Positions 16,972-25,550 of a stretch of 40,395 nt of DNA are shown here, one piece after another. Each line of letters opens with the position of its first letter. Position 1 is the stretch's first letter. A program made the translations under genes and the position numbers. Below the pieces are notes generated by a model that had not been told where the DNA came from, did no database searches, and saw nothing but the letters and a program-made list of their open reading frames with translations. Origin of the DNA: Pseudomonadota bacterium (lineage in GTDB: Bacteria > Pseudomonadota > Gammaproteobacteria > Burkholderiales > Burkholderiaceae_C); contig JAKBBQ010000003.1 of NCBI GenBank assembly GCA_021808405.1, forward strand, positions 1-40,395. The letters are read 5' to 3'.

Positions 16972-18978
16972 TCAGGCTCGTTCCAGGTAGTCGCGGTAGG
17001 CCCCGTCCTGGCGCGCCAGCAGCCAGTCAGCCAGCCTGGCGGCCACGCGCTGGGATGCGTGGCCGTCGAACCCTTCCGGCGGCTGCACGCGACGCCCTCC
17101 GCTGGCGATGATATCTGCCAATTCTCCGGCAATCCGCCGTATTTCCGAAGAGGATTTCTCGGCTTCCACCGAATGCGCATCAAGCATCAGCGACGGCACC
17201 CCGAGCGCCAGCGCCTGCGCCTGCAGCCACTCGCTGTCGCTGAGCACGCAGCGCGCGTGGCGCATCAGGCCCAGCATTTCCACGTGGGACGGGGTGTCGA
17301 TGGCATGCACCGCGGTAGCCAGCGCCTGCGCGCAGCGTTGCGCCAGCGCGTCGCGCTGGCCGGATCGCACCACGCAGATCAGGGAAAACATCCAGCCGAG
17401 CTTGCGCATCCGGGCGTTCAACGCCACCACCGCCTCGCCGGTGGCTCGCTCGTCGCCATCGCGCAGTGCCACCAGCGCGAATCCGGCCGGATCGGAAAGC
17501 AGCGATAGTGGAACGCCTTCGCGCCGCAGCAGCTGCTCGGCGGGGGCGCCGCGCGCCAGCGCCAGGCGCACCGCGTCGACCGCGACGCTGCCCACCAGAT
17601 GGATCGCCTGGGAGTCGACGGCTTCGGCATGCAGCCACTCCTGGTCGGACCATTCGGCGCAGAACAGCAGGTCCGCGGCATGGTCGAGCAATTCGCGCCG
17701 CCTGCGCAGCGGCGTCCCGGCGGCCTGGCCGCGCAGCCCGGCTTGCACCCGCACCACCGGCACCTCGGCGGCCGCGGCGGCCATCGCGCAGGCGACCTCC
17801 ACCGGGCCGTCGCCGGCCAGCACCACCGCGCCGACCTCGCGCGCGTCCAGCCTCGCCGCCAGCGCGGCGGCCACCTCCGCGGCGCGCGCCGCGGCAGAGC
17901 TCGCCTGCAACACGACTTGGCTGCCCGGATCGCTCACGCCGAGGTCTCGCAGGTCGCGTTGCGCGCGCTCGCCGTCGTCGATCGCGCCGGGGCCCTGGAA
18001 ACGCAGCAGCAGCGGCGGCGGCAGGTCCTCGCGCTGCGCGAAAGCCTGTGCCAGCGCGCCGGCGCACAGCAGCGACGGCTGCGAAGCGGCCACGCACAGC
18101 ACGACCTCGCGGGTGCGGCGCGACGCGCTCGCCGCCGCCAGCAGTCGGTGTCGCTGCCCTTGACCGCCGATCTCGGCGCTCAACTCGGCTTCGACGCGCA
18201 GCACCCGCGCGGCGTCGATGCGCTCGGCCTCGTCGAGGAACGCCGACAGCAGCAGCCGGTTGCACAGGGTATTGATGCGTCGCGGCACCCCCGCGCTGGC
18301 GGCGTGGATCAGATCGAAGGCCTCGTCGTCGAAGCCGGGTCGCTGCTTCCAGCCGACATGGCGCAGGCGATGCTCGATGTAGCCCCGCGTTTCCGCGGGC
18401 TCCATCGGCCCCAGGTGGCAGCTCGCCAGCACGCGCTGGCGCAGTTGCTCGAGCTGGGGCAGGCGCAGGATGTCCCGCAGTTCGGGCTGCCCGACGAGGA
18501 AGCTCTGGAGCAACGCTCGGTTGCCGAACTGGAAGTTGGACAACATCCGAAGCTCCTCGATCGCCTTGGGGTCGAGGTTCTGCGCTTCGTCGATGATCAG
18601 CAGCGCGCGCCGGTTGGCGGTGGCCAGCGAAGCCAGGAAGGCCTCCAGGGTCACCAGCAGGCGTGCCTTGCTCAGGCCCTGGCCGTTGATCCCGAAACCC
18701 AGTGCGACCGCGTACAGCAGGTCGTCGGCACCGAGCTGGGTGCTGACCACTTGCGCGGCGACGACCTTGCCCGGGTCGAGTTCGGACAACAGCGCGCGCA
18801 GCAGGGTCGTCTTGCCGGCGCCGATATCGCCGGTCACGACGATGAAGCCTTCGCCCTGGAACGCTCCGAAGCGCAGGTACTGGTAGGCGTTGCCGTGCCC
18901 CTTGCTCTCGAAATAAAAGCTCGGATCGGGGTGGATCTGGAACGGCGACGCACTCAGCCCGTAGTGCTTCTCGTACAT
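16972..18978 (-). CDS. XrtA-type AAA ATPase fused to a degenerate WecB-like domain
   Basis: The protein is 668 residues, against about 270-350 for the usual locus ATPase. Residues 1-270 are the GspA/ExeA-like AAA domain: MYEKHYGLSASPFQIHPDP, Walker A GDIGAGKT (50-57), Walker B LLIIDEAQNL (127-135). Residues from about 290 follow the order of non-hydrolysing UDP-GlcNAc 2-epimerase (WecB): VVLAGDG (386-391), VQAGLR (411-416), LVGSVAVDAV (461-470), LSDSEWLQAQALALGVPSL (579-597). By my alignment to E. coli WecB the Asp is kept, but the two Glu and the His are replaced by Gln412, Arg and Arg506. It probably binds rather than converts a nucleotide sugar. The start is the ATG at 18978. Confidence 0.82.
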   Translation of the reverse strand: MYEKHYGLSASPFQIHPDPSFYFESKGHGNAYQYLRFGAFQGEGFIVVTGDIGAGKTTLLRALLSELDPGKVVAAQVVSTQLGADDLLYAVALGFGINGQGLSKARLLVTLEAFLASLATANRRALLIIDEAQNLDPKAIEELRMLSNFQFGNRALLQSFLVGQPELRDILRLPQLEQLRQRVLASCHLGPMEPAETRGYIEHRLRHVGWKQRPGFDDEAFDLIHAASAGVPRRINTLCNRLLLSAFLDEAERIDAARVLRVEAELSAEIGGQGQRHRLLAAASASRRTREVVLCVAASQPSLLCAGALAQAFAQREDLPPPLLLRFQGPGAIDDGERAQRDLRDLGVSDPGSQVVLQASSAAARAAEVAAALAARLDAREVGAVVLAGDGPVEVACAMAAAAAEVPVVRVQAGLRGQAAGTPLRRRRELLDHAADLLFCAEWSDQEWLHAEAVDSQAIHLVGSVAVDAVRLALARGAPAEQLLRREGVPLSLLSDPAGFALVALRDGDERATGEAVVALNARMRKLGWMFSLICVVRSGQRDALAQRCAQALATAVHAIDTPSHVEMLGLMRHARCVLSDSEWLQAQALALGVPSLMLDAHSVEAEKSSSEIRRIAGELADIIASGGRRVQPPEGFDGHASQRVAARLADWLLARQDGAYRDYLERA

Positions 18979-18994
18979 GGCCCGTGGCTCGGCT

Positions 18995-20617
18995 TCAGAA
19001 TCGATGCACCAGGCCCGCGAACACGCCGGTCTCGTTGCCGTTGCCCACCTGCGTGGACACCAGGAAACGGCGGCGCACGCCGACGAGCCCGGTGGTGCGA
19101 GGCGAGAAGCGGTGATCGAGCTGCAGGATCACCGCGGTCTGGTGCGCGCTCTGGCCCTGGCGCAGCCCGAAGCCGATGTCGTTTTCCCGCTGCAGGGTGA
19201 GGTTCATGTTGTCCACCGGGGTCAATCGGTGGCCGTAGTTGATCGCCACCCCGGTCTGCACGTTGTCGTTGGACACGCTCTGCAGCAGCTGCAGCAGCTG
19301 CTGGCCGGGCAGGAACAGGTCCTCGATGCGGTTGCGGTACACCGAAACCGCGACGCTGTCGCGCGGGCGCACCCACAAGCCCGTGACCACCAACTCGTTC
19401 TGCAGCACCGAGGACGAGGTGTAGAAGCCGCCCGCGGTGGTCAGGCTGGCCGGCAGCCCGGCACTGCCCAGCAGGCTCTGCACCGCCGCAGCGCGTTGCA
19501 CCGGGTTGGTGTACTGGGTGGTCAACAGGCTGCTCAGCAGGGTCGCGACATTGCCGGCCGTGCGCCCGGCGGTGTTGCCCCCCAGCGGCGCCAGGTAGCT
19601 GGTGGGCTGGCGGATCCACGACGCGCTCAGGCTCAACTGGGGCGAGCCGGCATGGGCCAGCAGCGACCAGCCGGTGCCGAAGTAGCGATGCTCGACCGTG
19701 GCGTCGACGGCCTCGAGCGGCGAAGGCGACCAGGCTGTGCGCAAGCCGTAGATGCCGGCAGTGTCGTTCGCGCCCTGCGCCTGCACCTTCTCGTGGCCGC
19801 CGATGACCCCCACCACCCACTGCGTGGTCAGTGCGTAGTTGAGAATGCCCCGGAAGGTCGTGTCACGCAGCCAGGCGTAAGGCTCGCCGTCGTAGGTCGC
19901 GTAGGTCTGCTGGGCGGCGAGGGTGTAGCCCCAGTTCTGCGGCAGTTGATCCAGGCGGATCGTCTGGTCCAGGTAGCGCCCCCCCGAGAGCATCCCGCTC
20001 GACGGCGAATTGCTCACCCGCGTCCAGGTGTCGTCGCTGCGCGCGCGCAGGCGCAGCGACGGAGTCAGCAGCCGATCGATGTAGGGCGAGATGCGCCACT
20101 GGGTGCTGGTGTAGGTGCTGCCCTGCACCGGCCCGCCCTGTCCCACGTACGGGCTGATCGACTGCTGCTGCGATACCACCGAGGCATCGAAGTAGACGAA
20201 CTGGTCGACCAGTTCGGAGTGCAGGCTGCCCGATCCGTAGGGTGCCACCACGTTCGGCCGCACGCCGTTGACATAGTAGGTGCCGTTCAGGCTGAAGTCG
20301 CCCAGCACCTGCCAGCGCGCGTGGCTGGACCCCAGGAAGATATTGGGCATCACCTGCAGCACGGTGTCGGAGCGCGAATGGCTGCTGACCCCGTAGTTCG
20401 CATTGCTGGTCTGCGTGGCCAGCACCGCGACCGAGGGCACGACGTAGGTGTTCGGCGGCGGCAGTTCGGCTTGCGGCCCCGAAGCGGCCGAGGCGGCCGG
20501 CAGCGGCGCCCTCGGCACGTTCGGGATGACCTGGCCCTGCGCCGCGCCGAACCCGCCCAGGCCCAGGCAGGCGGCGATCACCGCACGATCGAGAGTACGC
20601 AGGCTGAATGCTTGCAT
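18995..20617 (-). CDS. TIGR03016-like outer-membrane beta-barrel of EPS locus
   Basis: The 540-residue protein has a signal peptide (about residues 1-28, ending GFGAAQGQ). A Pro/Ala-rich linker follows, then repeated amphipathic strands with alternating aromatic residues, ending in VHRF, the terminal Phe of many outer-membrane proteins. The composition and the start of the mature domain (VVPSVAVLATQTSNANYG) resemble the outer-membrane proteins of PEP-CTERM/XrtA EPS loci. It may form the outer-membrane channel or secretin-like partner for EPS export. The ATG at 20617 has AGGAG eight bases upstream; the longer frame to 20695 lacks a signal peptide at its start. It lies 16 bases before the ATPase gene and 114 bases after the export lipoprotein gene. 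Confidence 0.82.
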   Translation of the reverse strand: MQAFSLRTLDRAVIAACLGLGGFGAAQGQVIPNVPRAPLPAASAASGPQAELPPPNTYVVPSVAVLATQTSNANYGVSSHSRSDTVLQVMPNIFLGSSHARWQVLGDFSLNGTYYVNGVRPNVVAPYGSGSLHSELVDQFVYFDASVVSQQQSISPYVGQGGPVQGSTYTSTQWRISPYIDRLLTPSLRLRARSDDTWTRVSNSPSSGMLSGGRYLDQTIRLDQLPQNWGYTLAAQQTYATYDGEPYAWLRDTTFRGILNYALTTQWVVGVIGGHEKVQAQGANDTAGIYGLRTAWSPSPLEAVDATVEHRYFGTGWSLLAHAGSPQLSLSASWIRQPTSYLAPLGGNTAGRTAGNVATLLSSLLTTQYTNPVQRAAAVQSLLGSAGLPASLTTAGGFYTSSSVLQNELVVTGLWVRPRDSVAVSVYRNRIEDLFLPGQQLLQLLQSVSNDNVQTGVAINYGHRLTPVDNMNLTLQRENDIGFGLRQGQSAHQTAVILQLDHRFSPRTTGLVGVRRRFLVSTQVGNGNETGVFAGLVHRF

Positions 20618-20731
20618 GGTCGGGGCTCCTGCCGAGGGCTCGGTGAAAACGACAGCGAAGGGGAAGAAGGCGCGCCGGCCAAACCGGGCGGACATGTCGA
20701 TGAATATGCGGATGCAGAACGTTCGCGGGCC

Positions 20732-21361
20732 TCAGAACCAGCCCTGGGGAATCACGATCGTGTCGCCCGGGAGCAACGGAACATTGTCCGCCATCACTCC
20801 TTTATGCAACAAGTCGTCCAGCAGCAGGCTGTAGGACTTGCCATCGCGGATCAGCACCGCGGCGTTTCCGTCGGCGTAAGGGGTGAGCCCGCCGGCTGCG
20901 ATCATCGCGTCGAGCACCGTCATATGGTCGCGATACGGCACGCTCTGCGGCTTCGCCGCTGCGCCGACAATCGACACCTGCTGGTCCAGCGCGCCGTGGA
21001 AGTTGCTGACCACGACGGTCACGACGGGGTTGCGCACGTACTTGGCGATGCGCTGCTTGATCTTCGCCGCCAACTCGTCGGGAGTCAGTCCGGCCGCCTT
21101 CATGCCGTCGACCAGCGGTGCCGAAATGCGTCCGTCGGGACGCACCTGCACGGTCGACGACAAGTCGGGGTTCTGCCACACCCCGATGTTCAGGGTGTCG
21201 CCGGGCCCGATCACATAGTGGTAGTCGGCCAGCGACGCGTGGGTCGGGGCCGGCGGATAGCTGTTGGCGGCGCACGCCCCGAGCAGCAGCAGCAGGCCGA
21301 GCGCGCAGCCCCGGAGCAGGCGCAACGCGAACGCGGATCCCATCGACAAATTCTGGTTCAT
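20732..21361 (-). CDS. polysaccharide export lipoprotein (Wza/EpsA-like)
   Basis: The 209-residue lipoprotein has a signal sequence with lipobox LGAC (Cys near residue 31). A poly-export domain follows (YHYVIGPGDTLNIGVWQNPDLSSTVQVRPDG), then SLBB-like segments (VSIVGAAAKPQSVPYRDHMTVLDAMIAAGG split, and PLLPGDTIVIPQGWF at the end). It is the short XrtA-type form and lacks the long C-terminal helix domain of E. coli Wza, so a beta-barrel partner such as the next gene is probably needed. The ATG at 21361 has AAGG seven bases upstream. It is the first gene of the minus-strand assembly run and is divergent from the initiating transferase. Confidence 0.88.
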   Translation of the reverse strand: MNQNLSMGSAFALRLLRGCALGLLLLLGACAANSYPPAPTHASLADYHYVIGPGDTLNIGVWQNPDLSSTVQVRPDGRISAPLVDGMKAAGLTPDELAAKIKQRIAKYVRNPVVTVVVSNFHGALDQQVSIVGAAAKPQSVPYRDHMTVLDAMIAAGGLTPYADGNAAVLIRDGKSYSLLLDDLLHKGVMADNVPLLPGDTIVIPQGWF

Positions 21362-21518
21362 TTCGTGACCTTTTTCACAGGCGCGCGGCCGGCAATATGC
21401 TAAAAACTTCAGTCAAAATCATCCGGGAATTTTTCAGGCGGTAAGCCGACAGTATCCGGAACCCGAGTCTAGGGCACTGCGCGACACCCCAGCACCCCGA
21501 GACGGGGGGATGACCGCG

Positions 21519-21546
21519 ATTATCAACCATGCCAAGATTCGGTTAA
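21519..21546 (-). promoter_or_regulatory. putative sigma-70 promoter for the minus-strand EPS assembly run
   Basis: Read on the minus strand, TTAACC (21541-21546) and GATAAT (21519-21524) are separated by 16 bases. They match the -35 at 4 of 6 and the -10 at 5 of 6 positions. Transcription would begin near 21512 and give a leader of about 150 bases before the export gene ATG at 21361. This is the best-matching candidate in the region, but it rests on pattern alone. Confidence 0.42.
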
Positions 21547-21581
21547 AGACCCGGGCGCGGCGTGGCCGTCTTTGCTTTTTT
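21545..21581 (+). terminator. putative hairpin plus T-run in the leader of the initiating transferase
   Basis: AAAGAC (21545-21550) pairs with GTCTTT (21568-21573) around a 17-base GC-rich loop. Two bases later comes a run of six T (21576-21581). The arrangement resembles a weak intrinsic terminator or attenuator lying 120 bases upstream of the transferase ATG. The stem is short, so it may be fortuitous. Confidence 0.28.
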
Positions 21582-21700
21582 GAGGAATGACGCGCCGTAT
21601 TTGCGTCGAATCGCCGCGACGCGCACTTGCCGGCTGGTCGCTGCGAGCCGCCGACCTTGCGGCTGCCACCACGGCGCCACGCAACCAGGGATGCATCACG

Positions 21701-23110
21701 ATGATTCGGGTTTTCGACCACTACGTGCCCACGCGAACCGTGATGGAACTCGGCACGGATTTCTCGTTGCTGTGCCTGGCCGGCATCGCCTCGGGCGCCA
21801 CGCTGCAGGTGCTCTCCGGAACGACGTCCAGCCTGGTCGATTCCCTGCCTGCGATCCGCGCACCGGCGCTCGCCTACGCCTGCACGATGCTGCTGCTGTT
21901 CGTCGCCTTCGGCGTGTACCAGCGCGAGCGTGGCGGCTCGCTGCGCCTGCTGCTGCTGAGCGCGCTGCTGGCGACCTTCGTCAGCGTCGGCCCACTGTTC
22001 TTCGTGCTGCTGCACCTGGCCATCGTGGGCGTGCATCCGCTGCGTTTCCTGGGACTGGCCTACGTGCTGCAGTTCGCCGGCCTGGTGCTCATCCGCCAGC
22101 CGCTGCTCGGGGCCCACACCCGGCGCCTGTGGAGCAGCAAGCTGCTGGTCGTCGGCTGCGGACCCGACGCCCAGGCCGTCGCCAGCGACATCCAGCGGCG
22201 CGGCCAGGGCGCCTACCAGCTGGTCGGCTTCTACCCCTCGGCGCGCGACGAGACCGCGGCGCCGCAGCTGCCGGCGCCGCTGTTCTGCAATGCCGATGAG
22301 CTGGCCGCGCTGGCCGACGCGCAGGGCATCGACGAAATCGTCGTCGCGGTGCGTGAGCAGCGCGGCGGCGTGCTGCCGCTGCGCCAGTTGCTGGAGTGCC
22401 GCACACGCGGCGTGCGGGTGCATTCGATGGCGGCCTTCAGCGAGCGCCTCAACGGCGAGGTCCCGCTGGACAGCCTGAAGGCCAGCTGGCTGATCTACGG
22501 CAACGGCTTCGCGCAAGGATGGCTGCGCACCACGGTCAAGCGGCTGTTCGACATCAGCGCGTCGCTGGTGCTGCTCGCACTGAGCTGGTGGATCATGCTG
22601 CTGGCGGCGCTGGCCATTTTCATCGAGGACGGTGGGCCGGTGCTGTTCCGGCAGCAGCGCGTCGGCCGCTCCGGCCGGCTGTTCAGCGTGCTCAAGTTCC
22701 GCAGCATGCGCACGGACGCGGAAAAGGACGGCGTCGCGCGGTGGGCGCAGGCCAACGACAGCCGGGTCACGCGGGTGGGCCGGTTCATCCGCAAGACCCG
22801 CATCGACGAACTGCCCCAGCTGTTCAACGTGCTGCGCGGGGAGATGAGCCTGGTCGGCCCGCGCCCCGAGCGCCCGGGCTTCGTCGAACAGCTCACCGAG
22901 CAGATTCCCTTCTACGCCATCCGCCACAGCGTCAAGCCCGGCCTGACCGGCTGGGCGCAGGTACGCTTCAGCTATGGCGCGTCGCTGGCCGATGCCCGGC
23001 GCAAGCTGCAGTTCGACCTGTACTACGTGAAGAACCACTCGCTGGTGCTGGACCTGCAGATCATCCTGGAGACGGTTCGCGTGGTGCTGCTCGGCGAAGG
23101 TGCGCGCTGA
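21701..23110 (+). CDS. XrtA-type undecaprenyl-phosphate sugar phosphotransferase
   Basis: The 469-residue protein begins MIRVFDHYVPTRTVMELGTDF, the characteristic opening of the TIGR03013 transferases of XrtA loci. Four or five N-terminal membrane segments lead into a CoA-binding-like domain (KLLVVGCGPDAQAVASDI, near 148-165) and the C-terminal sugar-transferase domain: a membrane segment, then VLFRQQRVGRSGRLFSVLKF (split), SMRTDAEKDG, TRIDELPQLFNVLRGEMSLVGPRPERP and YYVKNHSLVLD. It should start each repeat unit by moving a sugar-1-phosphate to undecaprenyl phosphate. The ATG at 21701 has AGGG upstream; the open frame back to 21587 does not resemble the family. It heads a plus-strand unit with the two nucleotide-sugar genes. 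Confidence 0.9.
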   Translation: MIRVFDHYVPTRTVMELGTDFSLLCLAGIASGATLQVLSGTTSSLVDSLPAIRAPALAYACTMLLLFVAFGVYQRERGGSLRLLLLSALLATFVSVGPLFFVLLHLAIVGVHPLRFLGLAYVLQFAGLVLIRQPLLGAHTRRLWSSKLLVVGCGPDAQAVASDIQRRGQGAYQLVGFYPSARDETAAPQLPAPLFCNADELAALADAQGIDEIVVAVREQRGGVLPLRQLLECRTRGVRVHSMAAFSERLNGEVPLDSLKASWLIYGNGFAQGWLRTTVKRLFDISASLVLLALSWWIMLLAALAIFIEDGGPVLFRQQRVGRSGRLFSVLKFRSMRTDAEKDGVARWAQANDSRVTRVGRFIRKTRIDELPQLFNVLRGEMSLVGPRPERPGFVEQLTEQIPFYAIRHSVKPGLTGWAQVRFSYGASLADARRKLQFDLYYVKNHSLVLDLQIILETVRVVLLGEGAR

Positions 23111-23170
23111 CGCCGTGGCCAGGCCGGGCGCGCCGCGCGCCCGATCCGCTCTCAACCTCGAAGGAACCCT

Positions 23171-24451
23171 ATGAGCGTCGTTGCAGTCGTCGGGCTCGGC
23201 TATGTCGGCCTGCCGCTGGCGGTGGAATTCGGCAAGCGTTATCGCACCATCGGCTTCGATCTGTCGCAAGCCAAGATCGATGCCTATGTCCAGGGCCGCG
23301 ATCCCACCGGAGAAGTCCCGGGCAGCGAGTTGCAGGCGGCGCGGCTGCTCGAGCCGACCACCGATGCCGGCCTGTTGCGCGAGGCTGACTTCATCATCGT
23401 GGCGGTGCCCACTCCGGTGGACATCGCCCACAACCCCGACTTCTCTCCGCTGGCCTCGGCCAGCGAGATCGTCGGGCGCCATCTCAAGCCGGGCAGCACC
23501 GTGGTGTTCGAATCGACGGTCTACCCGGGAGCCACCGAGGAGATCTGCGTTCCCCTGATCGAGCGTCACTCGGGGATGCGCTGGAAGCAGGATTTCCATG
23601 TCGGCTACTCGCCCGAGCGGATCAACCCCGGCGACCGCGAACACACCCTGACCCGCATCGTGAAGGTGGTCTCGGGCGACACCCCGCAGACCCTGGAGCG
23701 CGTGGCGGCCATGTACGGCAGCGTGATCACGGCCGGGGTGCACCGGGCGACGTCGATCAAGGTGGCCGAGGCCGCCAAGGTGATCGAGAACACCCAGCGC
23801 GACCTGAACATCGCATTGATGAACGAGCTGTCGCTGATTTTCCATCGCATCGGGATCGACACCGGGGAAGTGCTGGCCGCGGCCGGGACCAAGTGGAACT
23901 TCCTGCCCTTCCGCCCCGGACTGGTCGGCGGCCACTGCATCGGCGTGGACCCCTACTACCTGACCCACAAGGCCGAGTCGCTGGGCTACCACCCGCAGGT
24001 CATCCTCGCCGGGCGCCGCATCAACGACGGCATGGGCAAGTACATCGCCGAGCAGACGGTCAAGCAGATGAGCCGCGCCGGCTTCCCGATCCGCGGCGCC
24101 AAGGTGATCGTGCTGGGCCTGACCTTCAAGGAGGACTGCCCCGACCTGCGCAATTCCAAGGTGATCGACGTGATCCAGGAGCTGCGCACCTACGGCGTCG
24201 AGGTCCACGTGCACGATCCGATCGCCGCGGCAGGCGAGGCGCGCCACGAATACGGCATCGAGCTGGTGGATTGGGACTTGCTGCCGCGTGCCGCGGCGAT
24301 CGTCGCCGCGGTGGCGCACCACGACTATCGCAAGCGCCCGCTGGACGACTTCCTCGCTCGACTCGAGCCGCGCGGCGTGGTGATGGACGTCAAGTCGGCG
24401 CTCGACACCGAGGCCCTGCGCGCCCGCGGCGTGCACACCTGGCGCCTGTGA
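23171..24451 (+). CDS. tviB: UDP-HexNAc 6-dehydrogenase (TviB/WbpO-like)
   Basis: This 426-residue nucleotide-sugar dehydrogenase has the Rossmann motif [12 protein letters not shown] at the start, the VAVPTPVD loop, [12 protein letters not shown], and the active-site cysteine Cys256 in [14 protein letters not shown]. The C-terminal UDP-binding domain begins at [21 protein letters not shown]. The sequence fits TviB/WbpO enzymes, which oxidise C6 of UDP-GlcNAc or UDP-GalNAc to the uronic acid with two NAD. The ATG at 23171 has AAGGA upstream, 60 bases after the initiating transferase. The neighbouring C4 epimerase would supply UDP-GalNAc, pointing to GalNAcA or GlcNAcA in the polymer; which one cannot be read from sequence. 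Confidence 0.88.
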   Translation: MSVVAVVGLGYVGLPLAVEFGKRYRTIGFDLSQAKIDAYVQGRDPTGEVPGSELQAARLLEPTTDAGLLREADFIIVAVPTPVDIAHNPDFSPLASASEIVGRHLKPGSTVVFESTVYPGATEEICVPLIERHSGMRWKQDFHVGYSPERINPGDREHTLTRIVKVVSGDTPQTLERVAAMYGSVITAGVHRATSIKVAEAAKVIENTQRDLNIALMNELSLIFHRIGIDTGEVLAAAGTKWNFLPFRPGLVGGHCIGVDPYYLTHKAESLGYHPQVILAGRRINDGMGKYIAEQTVKQMSRAGFPIRGAKVIVLGLTFKEDCPDLRNSKVIDVIQELRTYGVEVHVHDPIAAAGEARHEYGIELVDWDLLPRAAAIVAAVAHHDYRKRPLDDFLARLEPRGVVMDVKSALDTEALRARGVHTWRL

Positions 24452-24453
24452 CC

Positions 24454-25518
24454 ATGGACTCGATGCGCGAATTCGCCCTGCCGGAGCTGGTCGCCGGCTT
24501 CGATCTGCAGCGCGAGCTGCGCAGCGCGCGGCGCTGGCTGGTCACCGGCAGCGCCGGCTTCATCGGCTCGCACCTGCTGCAGGCCTTGCTGCAGGCCGGC
24601 CACGACGTCGTGAGCCTGGACAATTTCGCCACCGGGCATCGCAGCAACCTCGACGAGGTGCGCGCCGCGGTGGGAGAACAGGCCTGGTCGCGGCACCGCT
24701 TCATCGAGGGCGACATCGTCGACCCGGCCACCTGCGCCGCCGCCTGCGTCGGCGTCGACATCGTGCTCCACCAGGCGGCGCTGGGTTCGGTGCCGCGCTC
24801 GCTGGAGGACCCGCTGCGCACCCACGCGGTCAACGCCACCGGTTTCCTCAACATGCTGGTCGCGGCGCGCGATGCCGGCTGCGAGCGCTTCGTGTTCGCG
24901 GCGTCGAGTTCCACCTACGGCGATCATCCGGGGCTGCCCAAGGTCGAGGAGCGAATCGGCAATCCGCTTTCGCCCTACGCGGTGACCAAGTACCTCGACG
25001 AACTCTACGCCGGGGTGTTCACCCGCAGCTATGCGATGCAGACCGTGGGGCTGCGCTACTTCAATGTGTTCGGCCAGCGCCAGGACCCGCGTGGCGCCTA
25101 TGCCGCGGTGATTCCCAACTGGGCGCATCGCATCGTCAGCGGCCAGGCCTGCGTGATCAACGGCGACGGCCAGACCACGCGCGACTTCTGCTACGTGGCC
25201 AATGTCGTGCAGGCCAACCTGCGCGCCGCGCTGGTTCCGGCGAGCGGCCCGCGGCACGAGATCTTCAACATCGCCTACGGCGAGCAGACCACGTTGAACC
25301 AACTGCACGAGCTGCTGCAGCGCGACCTGCGCGAACTGCTGCCCGATCTCGTGCTGCACCCCGCCGTCTACCGCGACTTCCGCCGCGGCGACGTGCGACA
25401 TTCGCTGGCCGACATCGACAAGGCAAGGCGCCTGCTGGGCTACCAACCCACGCACAGCGTGCGCCAGGGATTGCGCGAAGCCATGGGCTGGTACCTCGGC
25501 AGCACCGCCAGCGTCTGA
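24454..25518 (+). CDS. tviC: UDP-GlcNAc 4-epimerase, SDR family (WbpP/TviC-like)
   Basis: The 354-residue extended SDR has the NAD motif [16 protein letters not shown] (about 31-46), [28 protein letters not shown], the catalytic Ser region AASSSTYGD and the YxxxK motif YAVTK in [16 protein letters not shown]. The extra N-terminal helix and the substrate-side [14 protein letters not shown] match WbpP/TviC UDP-HexNAc 4-epimerases. It would interconvert UDP-GlcNAc and UDP-GalNAc (or their uronates) for the adjacent dehydrogenase. The ATG at 24454 begins three bases after the dehydrogenase stop; a GTG at 24448 is also possible. It converges on the beta-propeller gene across 32 bases. Confidence 0.88.
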   Translation: MDSMREFALPELVAGFDLQRELRSARRWLVTGSAGFIGSHLLQALLQAGHDVVSLDNFATGHRSNLDEVRAAVGEQAWSRHRFIEGDIVDPATCAAACVGVDIVLHQAALGSVPRSLEDPLRTHAVNATGFLNMLVAARDAGCERFVFAASSSTYGDHPGLPKVEERIGNPLSPYAVTKYLDELYAGVFTRSYAMQTVGLRYFNVFGQRQDPRGAYAAVIPNWAHRIVSGQACVINGDGQTTRDFCYVANVVQANLRAALVPASGPRHEIFNIAYGEQTTLNQLHELLQRDLRELLPDLVLHPAVYRDFRRGDVRHSLADIDKARRLLGYQPTHSVRQGLREAMGWYLGSTASV

Positions 25519-25550
25519 GCGGCGTGCGGCGCGCGACCTCAGGCCCGATG

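Larger units (their letters stand above)
21362..21700. promoter_or_regulatory. divergent control region between export and initiating-transferase genes
   Basis: These 339 bases hold no gene I can support. Two unusually AT-rich stretches stand out in this GC-rich DNA: 21391-21440 and 21515-21600. The first is the leader just upstream of the export gene and includes TTGACT on the minus strand without a well-spaced -10. The second includes the minus-strand promoter candidate (21519-21546) and a plus-strand hairpin with a T run (21545-21581). No clear plus-strand promoter was found for the transferase gene. No exact sigma-54 site or JUMPstart/ops element is present. Confidence 0.5.

Noticed and set aside
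21563-21577. A sigma-54-like TGGC...TTTGC on the plus strand upstream of the initiating transferase
   Set aside because: The GG and GC elements are two bases too close for a working RpoN promoter.
21541-21581. JUMPstart/ops element in the EPS leader
   Set aside because: The ops core GGCGGTAGCGTG is not present; only a loose GC-rich similarity exists.
21434-24436. A 1000-codon open frame on the minus strand across the initiating transferase and dehydrogenase genes
   Set aside because: It is antisense to two clearly recognisable enzymes, rich in Gln/His/Arg/Asp, and resembles no protein family; it is a product of high GC.
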